A DNA stretch of 43,011 nucleotides from Helicobacter sp. Its GTDB lineage: Bacteria; Campylobacterota; Campylobacteria; Campylobacterales; Helicobacteraceae. The translations under genes were made by a program, and so were the position numbers. The first letter of the stretch is position 1, and each line of letters starts with the position of its first letter. This document shows, one piece after another, positions 35,128-42,084 of the stretch. Where the stretch lies: contig JALEPE010000054.1 in the NCBI GenBank assembly GCA_022766795.1, positions 1-43,011 on the forward strand, read 5' to 3'. A model generated the notes under the pieces. That model saw only the letters and a program-made list of their open reading frames with translations. It did not search any database and was not told the DNA's origin.

Positions 35128-36246
35128 TTAATTTTGTTGTAGAATTTTATAGTATCGCTCTATAAATACTTGATTAGCCAACCCATTAAACTCACGCATT
35201 CCTAACGTATCAAGTGCTAATTCTACGGCATTCACCACCCAAGCAATCTCGCTAATATCTACCATTCCCATATGGTTGATTCTAAAAATCTTGCCCTTTA
35301 AATGATCTTGCCCACCGCCAATATTGACATTATAGAAATTTTTTAGCACTTTACGAATCTTATCGCTTTCTTCGTGATACACACAAGTCATACTCAAAGC
35401 TGGAATAGTCGGATAAATCTTTAATCCAATATTTTCCATTGCCATATCACAAGCAAGCGAACGCGCTTTTGTCTGCTTATAAATCGTATCAAACCCTATG
35501 CTTTTTGCCTTTTCTAAAAACGCGCAAAGCCCGATAATAATCGTTGTTGGCGCAGTCCAAGCAGTTGTATTTTTCACTTGATTTTTTAATTCTGTTTTAA
35601 GATTAAAATAGAATCCCACATCGCGTTCCTCAATTTTCTCTATTGCTTTTTGACTTAGCCCAATGATACTAAGACCCGGTGGCAGCATAAAGGCTTTTTG
35701 AGAGCCACCAATGAGAGCATCAATGTTTTCTACTCCAATCTTTTCAACACCCATTGCGGTAATACCATCAACAATCACCATAATATTAGGATTAAATTCC
35801 TTAACGGCTTTTGCTAGTATTTCATAAGCGTGACGCAATCCACCCGCACTCTCACACGCTTGAATACAAAATGCGTCAATATCGGGATTCTGTCTTAAAG
35901 CCTCTAGCACTTGCTCTAAACTTGCTGGTATATCCCAAGGATTTTTAATTTCCACATTCGGGATTCCAAAGGCTTTTGCAATCTTGCCAAATCTTTCCCC
36001 AAACTTTCCGCTATTGACACTTAGGAGTTTTTTTGCGCACAAGGAAGTAACGCAAGCCTCCATTGCTCCTGTTCCGGAACTTGCAAGCATTAAAACTTCT
36101 GGAAGATCAAGAACCTCTTTTAATAGCGCACGCGTTTTTGCAAAAATCGCTTCAAATTCTGGTGTGCGGTGGTGAAGTGTTGGCTCACTCATCGCGACAC
36201 GAACGAACTCTGGTACAGGAGTAGGACCCGGGGTAAAAAGTAACAT
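35128..36246 (-). CDS. class V PLP aminotransferase (alanine-glyoxylate/phosphoserine type)
   Basis: PLP aminotransferase of 372 residues. It begins LLFTPGPTPVPEFVRVAMSE, has LASSGTGAMEACV for cofactor phosphate binding, VDGITAMGVE, and the PLP lysine in GGSQKAFMLPPG. This is the alanine-glyoxylate/serine-pyruvate branch. An H. pylori relative (HP0736) is annotated as phosphoserine aminotransferase (SerC), so a role in serine synthesis after SerA is plausible but not shown. Ribosome site AAAGGA before ATG 36246. Confidence 0.88.
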   Translation of the reverse strand: MLLFTPGPTPVPEFVRVAMSEPTLHHRTPEFEAIFAKTRALLKEVLDLPEVLMLASSGTGAMEACVTSLCAKKLLSVNSGKFGERFGKIAKAFGIPNVEIKNPWDIPASLEQVLEALRQNPDIDAFCIQACESAGGLRHAYEILAKAVKEFNPNIMVIVDGITAMGVEKIGVENIDALIGGSQKAFMLPPGLSIIGLSQKAIEKIEERDVGFYFNLKTELKNQVKNTTAWTAPTTIIIGLCAFLEKAKSIGFDTIYKQTKARSLACDMAMENIGLKIYPTIPALSMTCVYHEESDKIRKVLKNFYNVNIGGGQDHLKGKIFRINHMGMVDISEIAWVVNAVELALDTLGMREFNGLANQVFIERYYKILQQN

Positions 36247-36287
36247 AATTTTATCCTTTTCAGTGGAATCGCAAATTTAATTGCATA

Positions 36288-36293
36288 ATTATA
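36288..36293 (-). promoter_or_regulatory. -10 element of the aminotransferase-epimerase operon
   Basis: TATAAT on the minus strand, 41 bases before the aminotransferase ATG, in the divergent gap shared with uvrA. Confidence 0.6.
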
Positions 36294-36347
36294 TCGCATT
36301 TTACTCACTTTTTCTCATACAAAATCAAAATAAAATGCACAGGATTC

Positions 36348-36356
36348 TGTTATAAT
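36348..36356 (+). promoter_or_regulatory. extended -10 promoter of uvrA
   Basis: TGTTATAAT is a full extended -10, 34 bases before the TTG start of uvrA. I see no LexA-type box; Helicobacter species generally lack LexA. Confidence 0.7.
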
Positions 36357-36390
36357 TACTGACTTACTTTATTAATATTAAGGGGCTGTT

Positions 36391-39213
36391 TTGGAATCTC
36401 CGCTAGACCACATCATCATCACAAACGCAAAAGAAAATAATCTCAAAAATATTAATCTTAGCATTCCTAAAAATAAGCTTGTCGTGCTAACGGGACTTAG
36501 CGGTAGCGGTAAAAGCACTTTAGCTTTTGATACACTTTATGCAGAAGGGCAACGCCGTTATATAGAATCGCTATCTAGCTACGCAAGGCAGTTTTTGGAT
36601 AAAATCGGCAAACCCGATGTGGATAAGATTGAAGGGCTAACTCCCGCCATCGCTATTGACCAAAAAACCACTAGCAAAAACCCACGTTCCACTGTTGGCA
36701 CCATTACGGAAATTTACGATTATTTTCGCCTGCTTTTTGCACGCATTGGAGTGCAGCACTGCCATTTATGCGGGAAGCCTATTTCGCAAATGCATACAAG
36801 CGACATCATCGCCGAAGTGTTAAAGATTCCAGAAAACTCCAAGATTCTAATCCTTTCTCCCATTATCCGCGAAAAAAAGGGAACTTTCAATGATAAATTA
36901 GAATCCCTGCGCCAAAAAGGCTATGTAAGAGCGCAAATTAATGGTGTTTTAGTGCGCTTAGATGAGGAAATTACTTTAGCAAAAACCAAAAAACACACCA
37001 TTAAAGTTGTAATTGACCGCGTAGTTGTCAATCCTGCTAATAAAGACAGAATTGCAGATGCCATCGAAAAAGCATTAAAAGAATCCTATGGTGAAGTTGA
37101 AATTGAGATTCTAAACGATAGCGAAAAGCCCAAACTCGTGCATTACAGCGAGCATTTAGCCTGCTTTGATTGTAAGGTTTCTTTTACACCACTAGAACCT
37201 CTAAGCTTCTCGTTTAACTCCCCAAAGGGTGCTTGCCCAAAATGCGATGGACTAGGGATTCGTTATAGCATTGATATTAAAAAGATTTTAGATAAAAGCC
37301 TACCTTTAATGGAAGGGGGAATCAAAATTTTTTACGGCTTTAACAAGGGCTACTACAATGAGCTTTTTCGTGCGTTTTGCCTAGCCAATCAAATTAACCC
37401 CAAGGCAACTTTTGAGGATTTGCAAGAACGCGAACAAAAGATTATTTTATATGGCAATGGTGATTCTGTGAGCTTTAGCTGGAAAGGCACGCAGCTAACG
37501 CGTCCATTTGCTGGGATTATTTCCATTGCATACGATATGTTTAAAGACAATAAAGACTTGGGCGATTATATGAGTGAAAAGACCTGCGAAGCCTGTGGCG
37601 GGCATCGTTTATTGCCCGAAAGTTTAGCGGTAAAAGTTGCAGGTAAAAATATCGGAGAGTTACTAGATTTGCCTATTGAAAACTGCTATGGATTCTTTGC
37701 AAATACGCAAAATTTTTCGCATTTGGACGCACAAAACGCAATGATTGCCGCCCCGATTCTAAAGGAAATTTGCGAGAGGCTTTATTTTCTCTATGATGTA
37801 GGCTTGGGGTATTTAAGTTTAGGACGTGATGCGCGAAGTATTAGCGGGGGGGAATCCCAACGCATTAGAATCGCAAGCCAAATTGGAAGCGGATTAACTG
37901 GCGTAATGTATGTACTAGATGAGCCAAGTATCGGACTCCACGAGCGCGACACATTAAAGCTTATCAAAACCTTACGTAGTCTGCAACAAAAAGGTAATAG
38001 CGTGATTGTCGTAGAACACGATAAAGAAACCATTGAACACGCCGATTTTATCGTAGATATTGGACCGGGCGCAGGTAAATACGGCGGAGAAGTTGTTTTT
38101 AGCGGAAATCTCACACAATTATTAAAGAGTAAAACACAAACCGCACAATATCTTAATAAAGAAAAAGCCATAGAATATTTTGTTCGCCGCAATCAAGAAG
38201 ACTGGCTAGAAATCCACAATGTGAATATCAATAATATCCATAATTTAAGTGTGAAACTTCCACTTAAGAACTTTGTGTGCGTCAGTGGCGTGAGTGGAAG
38301 CGGTAAAAGCTCTTTAATCTTACAAACCCTACTTCCTGTAGCACAAGAACTGCTCAACAATAGTAAAAAGGTAAAAAAAGTTGATGGCGTAGAGATTCTT
38401 GGTTTAGAAAAATTAGATAAAGTCATTTATCTTGACCAAAGCCCCATTGGGCGCACACCGCGTTCCAACCCCGCCACTTACACTGGAGCAATGGACGAGA
38501 TTCGGCAGATTTTTGCCCAGACAAAAGAAGCTCAAATTCGCAATTATGGAATTAGTCGTTTTAGCTTTAATGTCAAAGGCGGAAGATGTGAAAAATGTAT
38601 GGGCGAAGGCGAAATTAAAATAGAAATGCACTTTCTACCCGATATTATGGTTAAATGCGATGCTTGTGGTGGCACGCGTTACAACACACAAACATTAGAA
38701 GTTACTTACAAAGGCAAGAATATTTCAGAAGTTTTAGCACTTAGCGTTGATGAAGCGTGCGAGTTTTTTGCCAAGATTCCACGCATTTATCAAAAGTTAA
38801 GAACATTGCAAGATGTGGGCTTGGGCTACATCACATTAGGGCAAAATGCAGTAACGCTAAGCGGAGGAGAAGCCCAACGCATTAAGCTTGCAAAAGAACT
38901 TAGCCGCAAGGATACCGGGAGAACACTCTATGTGCTAGATGAGCCAACCACAGGCTTACATTTTGCCGATGTAGATAGACTTGTGCGCGTGTTGCACCAT
39001 TTGACAGATTTGGGCAATAGCGTAATTGTGATTGAACACAATTTAGATATGATTAAAAACGCTGATTTTATCCTAGATATTGGACCAGAGGGCGGAAATG
39101 GTGGAGGCAATATCGTAGATAGCGGAACCCCAGAACGCATTGCTAGACGTCATAAAAAAACAGGTAGCCATACCGGTAGATTCTTAGCGAAAGAACTAGG
39201 AATGGAATCTTAA
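36391..39213 (+). CDS. uvrA: excinuclease ABC subunit A
   Basis: Damage-recognition ATPase of nucleotide excision repair, 940 residues, full length. It has two ABC modules: Walker A motifs GLSGSGKSTLAF and GVSGSGKSSL, signatures ISGGESQRIRIA and LSGGEAQRIKLA, and Walker B motifs VLDEPSIGLH and VLDEPTTGLH. Zinc-binding cysteines are in CHLCGKP, CEACGGHR and CEKCMGEGEI with CDACGG. The start is TTG 36391 with AAGGGG upstream. The first signature is encoded across a G7 run (37846-37852), which makes the gene prone to frameshift. Confidence 0.98.
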   Translation: MESPLDHIIITNAKENNLKNINLSIPKNKLVVLTGLSGSGKSTLAFDTLYAEGQRRYIESLSSYARQFLDKIGKPDVDKIEGLTPAIAIDQKTTSKNPRSTVGTITEIYDYFRLLFARIGVQHCHLCGKPISQMHTSDIIAEVLKIPENSKILILSPIIREKKGTFNDKLESLRQKGYVRAQINGVLVRLDEEITLAKTKKHTIKVVIDRVVVNPANKDRIADAIEKALKESYGEVEIEILNDSEKPKLVHYSEHLACFDCKVSFTPLEPLSFSFNSPKGACPKCDGLGIRYSIDIKKILDKSLPLMEGGIKIFYGFNKGYYNELFRAFCLANQINPKATFEDLQEREQKIILYGNGDSVSFSWKGTQLTRPFAGIISIAYDMFKDNKDLGDYMSEKTCEACGGHRLLPESLAVKVAGKNIGELLDLPIENCYGFFANTQNFSHLDAQNAMIAAPILKEICERLYFLYDVGLGYLSLGRDARSISGGESQRIRIASQIGSGLTGVMYVLDEPSIGLHERDTLKLIKTLRSLQQKGNSVIVVEHDKETIEHADFIVDIGPGAGKYGGEVVFSGNLTQLLKSKTQTAQYLNKEKAIEYFVRRNQEDWLEIHNVNINNIHNLSVKLPLKNFVCVSGVSGSGKSSLILQTLLPVAQELLNNSKKVKKVDGVEILGLEKLDKVIYLDQSPIGRTPRSNPATYTGAMDEIRQIFAQTKEAQIRNYGISRFSFNVKGGRCEKCMGEGEIKIEMHFLPDIMVKCDACGGTRYNTQTLEVTYKGKNISEVLALSVDEACEFFAKIPRIYQKLRTLQDVGLGYITLGQNAVTLSGGEAQRIKLAKELSRKDTGRTLYVLDEPTTGLHFADVDRLVRVLHHLTDLGNSVIVIEHNLDMIKNADFILDIGPEGGNGGGNIVDSGTPERIARRHKKTGSHTGRFLAKELGMES

Positions 39214-39233
39214 ATACGATTCCACTTACGCCC

Positions 39234-39430
39234 CACCTCTGTCATTGCGAGCGTAGCGAAGCGCACATTTGCGTTAGCAAATTTGCCCACACTTGCAAAT
39301 CCACAATCAAGTATAAAGAAAACTTTGTAATGGAATCTTTATTGATTAATAAAATTATGGATTGCCACGAATGCTACGCATTCTCGCAATGACAGAAAGT
39401 AGGACAATGACAGAAAGTAGCGCAATGAGA
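39234..39430. repeat. interspersed repeat element, left of the small-peptide locus
   Basis: Begins CACCTCTGTCATTGCGAG, like the units at 42203, 42473 and 42801. It ends with CTCGCAATGACAGAAAG and two short degenerate copies of the CAATGACAGAAAGTAG end. It contains TGGAATCTTT, shared with the other copies, and a palindromic core at 39370-39382 (AATGC / GCATT). No ORF is credible here. Confidence 0.75.
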
Positions 39431-39468
39431 AAGTCGGGGTATCTTAAAAGAATAGAAATATTAAGAAA

Positions 39469-39493
39469 CCACAAGGGTGGCAAAGCCTTGTGG
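39469..39493 (-). terminator. terminator-like hairpin after the 30-residue peptide gene
   Basis: Perfect 8-bp stem CCACAAGG / CCTTGTGG with a 9-base loop. On the minus strand it is followed by TTTCTTAATATTTCT. It begins 18 bases after the peptide stop codon. Confidence 0.65.
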
Positions 39494-39511
39494 AAAATTG
39501 CAGAGAGGCAA

Positions 39512-39604
39512 TCATTTAAGTCTTAGCCATTCTCTTATTTCTTTGGAAAAGAGAGTAACCAAGATTGCAAGGATCGCAATGCAGAGGTTTAGAAGCTCCA
39601 ACAT
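39512..39604 (-). CDS. 30-residue hydrophobic peptide, candidate type I toxin
   Basis: A 30-codon frame (ATG 39604, TGA 39512) with a full AAGGAG ribosome site exactly 6 bases upstream (39611-39616). The peptide starts MLELLN, has a hydrophobic core (about residues 4-19: Leu, Cys, Ile, Ala, Val, Thr, Phe) and ends SKEIREWLRLK, polar with four basic residues and a Trp. It is thus a single short membrane helix with a charged cytoplasmic tail, the usual form of type I toxins and small membrane proteins. I do not recognise the sequence. Its leader holds a perfect anti-Shine-Dalgarno segment (39693-39705) and an intrinsic terminator (39655-39690), and a terminator-like hairpin follows. Interspersed repeats flank the locus. 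Toxicity is an inference; a regulatory or stress membrane peptide is the alternative. Confidence 0.65.
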   Translation of the reverse strand: MLELLNLCIAILAILVTLFSKEIREWLRLK

Positions 39605-39612
39605 TATGGACT

Positions 39613-39705
39613 CCTTTGGATTTGGAATCCTCCCACGCTCCCAACCAAATAGCCAAAAAAAAAAGCCCAACTCCCAAAGAAGTTGAGCTTAACCAAATCC
39701 AAAGG
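39613..39705 (-). promoter_or_regulatory. 13-bp inverted repeat that can sequester the peptide's ribosome site
   Basis: CCTTTGGATTTGG (minus strand, 39705-39693) is an exact reverse complement of CCAAATCCAAAGG (39625-39613), which contains the AAGG of the Shine-Dalgarno. The arms are 67 bases apart and the leader terminator hairpin lies in the loop. In a read-through RNA this pairing would block ribosome entry; in a terminated leader RNA the first arm would be free to pair in trans. Confidence 0.65.
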
Positions 39706-39740
39706 TCTGCAACCTTTTTATCCATTCTGCCAAATGGATA
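39655..39740 (-). ncRNA. candidate leader small RNA (about 85 nt) ending at an intrinsic terminator
   Basis: From the predicted start near 39740 the minus strand reads a 9-bp 5' hairpin (39718-39726 / 39733-39741, loop of 6). Then come the anti-Shine-Dalgarno segment and a 12-pair hairpin (39679-39690 / 39663-39674, two G-U pairs, TTTG loop) that merges into ten T's (39655-39664). This is a strong rho-independent terminator placed before the peptide gene. Most transcripts should stop here, giving a short RNA complementary to the peptide's ribosome site. Confidence 0.6.
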
Positions 39741-39745
39741 ATGAG

Positions 39746-39754
39746 ATTATAACA
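39746..39754 (-). promoter_or_regulatory. extended -10 promoter of the small-peptide locus
   Basis: TGTTATAAT on the minus strand, an ideal extended -10. The expected start falls at 39738-39740, the foot of the 5' hairpin. The promoter is about 10 bases inside the end of the flanking repeat copy. Confidence 0.65.
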
Positions 39755-39763
39755 TAAAAGTGT

Positions 39764-39940
39764 CGTAATCCATCATCTAATCTTACCTTTAAGGATTCCA
39801 TTGCAGGCTTTTTAAGACTGCTTTTATTTATAGATTTGCAGCTCAAAGCGGGTGAGTTGCTTACACAACGCACGCTGCGATTCTTTGCGAAATCTCGCAA
39901 TGACAGAAAGCAAACCACTTCGCAATGACGCAGTGGAATC
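39764..39940. repeat. interspersed repeat element, inverted, right of the small-peptide locus
   Basis: AATCCATCATCTAATCTTACC with TTTAAGGATTCCATTGC (quoted in parts) is the reverse complement, with few changes, of 42866-42914 in the tail array. Further on it has TCTCGCAATGACAGAAAGC and a second CGCAATGACGCAG end. It is a degenerate copy in opposite orientation to the array units. No ORF is credible. From 39941 to 40072 I see only A/T-rich spacer. Confidence 0.7.
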
Positions 39941-40072
39941 TTTAGTTGTATGATTGTTTGTGTGCAACAACTCATGCTGCATCAGTGTTACGATTCTACA
40001 ATAATATACTTGCGCTTGCAATATTTTCACGGATTCTAAAACTTTATCGTGATAAAAAATAAATTAACTTTG

Positions 40073-40078
40073 TATAAT
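40073..40078 (+). promoter_or_regulatory. -10 element of the chemoreceptor gene
   Basis: TATAAT (context TTTGTATAATTTG) lies 42 bases before the ATG at 40121. A sigma-28 type box was looked for and not seen, so the vegetative sigma factor is likely. Confidence 0.6.
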
Positions 40079-40120
40079 TTGTGGATGTTGGATTTTAAAA
40101 ACTTTTACAAAGGAAGGTTA

Positions 40121-42070
40121 ATGAAGCTGTCTTTAAGTATGAAAATGACTCTAAGCATTACGATAACAGCAATTGTAGGATTCTTAATTTTTGGTTTGTT
40201 GCAGTATCAAAGTGGCAAAACAACTGCACTCGCAAATGAAGAAATGAATTACAAGGACAAATTAGAGTCAATGCAATTATTACTCACTTCTTATATCACA
40301 GAGAAGCAAGCGGCAATCAATAGTTTAAAAGAAGATATTGCAAAGAATTTAGATAATGAAGCAAGTATCGCAAAGAGTTTAGAATTGATTGAGAGGGCAA
40401 ATGGTTTTAATCTCGTGTATTTTGGTGTGGAGGAAACGGGGAGAATGCTGCGCAGCAATGGAAATCACGTTTATCCTGAAAGTGGTTATGACCCTAGAAA
40501 GCGCAGTTGGTATTCAGATACTAAGGCGCAGAATAAAGCAATAATTCTTAATAAAGCGTGGTTGCAGGCAAGCAAAAAAGTGCCTGTATTTGGGTTTGGA
40601 GTTCCGCTTATGGTGGATAGTGGATTGTATGGTGTGGTGAGTGGAGATATTGCCTTAACGCCGCTGAATGAATATTTAATTGCACTCTCCAAAGATGCAA
40701 AATATAGGATTTTTGCCACCGATCCCAGCGGACAAATTATCTTATCAAAAGATAAGAATGAAATCCTAAAAACCAGTGAAATCTCTAAACTGCTTGATGA
40801 GAAATCCAAAAATCAACAAAATCAATTCATAATTTTTGAGGAGGCGGGTAAGCAAAATTTTGGAATTTGTTCTAAAAATCCTTTAACACAATGGAATGTG
40901 TGTTTGGTGGGATATGAGGAATCTTTATATCAATCTGTGCGTGAAAATACGGCGTTCTTAGCAATTTTTTTGGGTGTGTTTGCTTTGATTTTGATTGCAT
41001 TTATTAATATTATCGCACGGGTTATTTTGCGTCCAATTACGCCATTGCGTAAAGGAATCTTAGATTTCTTTGACTACTTACATTTAACAAAGAGTAGTGT
41101 TGAACCGCTTAAAATACACACAAAAGATGAAATTGGTGAAATGGCGAGTGCGATTAATGAAAATATTTATAGGATTCAAGCAAATTTAGAAAAAGAACGC
41201 GCCTGTGTAAAAAGCACATTAGAATCCTTAGAACACGCAAAAGAAGGAGACTTTAGGCATTTCATTACGGCAGAATCTAACAACGCGCAACTCAATAATA
41301 TTAAGCTGTATTTAAACCAAACATTGCAAGATTTAAACCATAATTTTGAAACTATTGAAAAAACGCTTGAAGTGTATAAGAACAATGACTTCACGCACAC
41401 GGCAGATACAAAAGATAGTAAGGGTGTTTTACTGCACGTGGTAGAACGCATTAACGAGCTAGGACGTCATACACAAAAGATGTTACAGCAGTCTAGTCAA
41501 ATCGCAATGACGCTCAAAAAGCATTCTAACACATTACAAGAACGTGTGATGAATCTACAAGCTTCTTCCCACGAACAAACGCAATCATTGGAACAAACAA
41601 GTATTGCTGTGCATACAATTACGGAATCTATGCAAAATGTAGCAAATAAAAGCTACGAAGTAATTGCGCAGAGCGATGATATTAAAAATGTTGTAGGCGT
41701 AATTAAGGATATTGCAGACCAAACAAATCTTTTAGCACTCAATGCTGCTATTGAAGCGGCACGCGCAGGTGAGCACGGACGTGGATTTGCAGTGGTTGCT
41801 GATGAAGTGCGTAAATTAGCCGAGCGCACCGGGAAGTCGCTAAGCGAGATTGAAGCTAATGTTAATATGCTGGTGCAAGGCATTAACGATATGAGTGAAT
41901 CAGTTAAAGAGGAAGTTAAAAGTGTAGAGCAGATTAATGGGGTTATAGAGAAATTAGAGCAGCTTACGCAAGAGAACGAAGGGATTGCAAATTCTTGTGC
42001 GGAGATTTCTCAAGTGGTTGATAATCTAGCCACAGATGTTTTGAATGAAACAAACAAAAAGAAGTTCTAG
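40121..42070 (+). CDS. methyl-accepting chemotaxis protein with Cache sensor domain
   Basis: Inner-membrane chemoreceptor of 649 residues. TM1 is about 10-30. A periplasmic Cache domain (about 35-280) carries the ligand-site motif YDPRKRSWYSDTKA. TM2 is about 284-306, HAMP follows to about 365, then a cytoplasmic signalling helix bundle whose tip is DQTNLLALNAAIEAARAGEH at about 532 with GRGFAVVADEVRKLAER after it. It signals through CheW/CheA to the flagellar motor. The open frame extends upstream to 40049, but ATG 40121 has an AAAGGAAGG ribosome site and gives the usual short N-terminus. It ends NETNKKKF, and repeat DNA begins about 15 bases after the stop. The ligand is unknown; Cache domains often bind amino or carboxylic acids. 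Confidence 0.96.
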   Translation: MKLSLSMKMTLSITITAIVGFLIFGLLQYQSGKTTALANEEMNYKDKLESMQLLLTSYITEKQAAINSLKEDIAKNLDNEASIAKSLELIERANGFNLVYFGVEETGRMLRSNGNHVYPESGYDPRKRSWYSDTKAQNKAIILNKAWLQASKKVPVFGFGVPLMVDSGLYGVVSGDIALTPLNEYLIALSKDAKYRIFATDPSGQIILSKDKNEILKTSEISKLLDEKSKNQQNQFIIFEEAGKQNFGICSKNPLTQWNVCLVGYEESLYQSVRENTAFLAIFLGVFALILIAFINIIARVILRPITPLRKGILDFFDYLHLTKSSVEPLKIHTKDEIGEMASAINENIYRIQANLEKERACVKSTLESLEHAKEGDFRHFITAESNNAQLNNIKLYLNQTLQDLNHNFETIEKTLEVYKNNDFTHTADTKDSKGVLLHVVERINELGRHTQKMLQQSSQIAMTLKKHSNTLQERVMNLQASSHEQTQSLEQTSIAVHTITESMQNVANKSYEVIAQSDDIKNVVGVIKDIADQTNLLALNAAIEAARAGEHGRGFAVVADEVRKLAERTGKSLSEIEANVNMLVQGINDMSESVKEEVKSVEQINGVIEKLEQLTQENEGIANSCAEISQVVDNLATDVLNETNKKKF

Positions 42071-42084
42071 GGTTGCGTGGAGGT

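Noticed and set aside
39516..39725. 69-residue frame on the minus strand starting MDKKVADLW, covering the small-peptide locus
   Set aside because: No ribosome site, start codon inside the 5' hairpin, and its hydrophobic stretch comes from reading through the terminator T10 run. It is in another frame from the 30-residue peptide, which has a full Shine-Dalgarno.
39214..40120. tRNA, SRP RNA, 6S RNA or tmRNA in the non-coding stretch
   Set aside because: Searched by eye for cloverleaf arms, the GGAAG-type SRP loop and a tmRNA tag frame; none seen.
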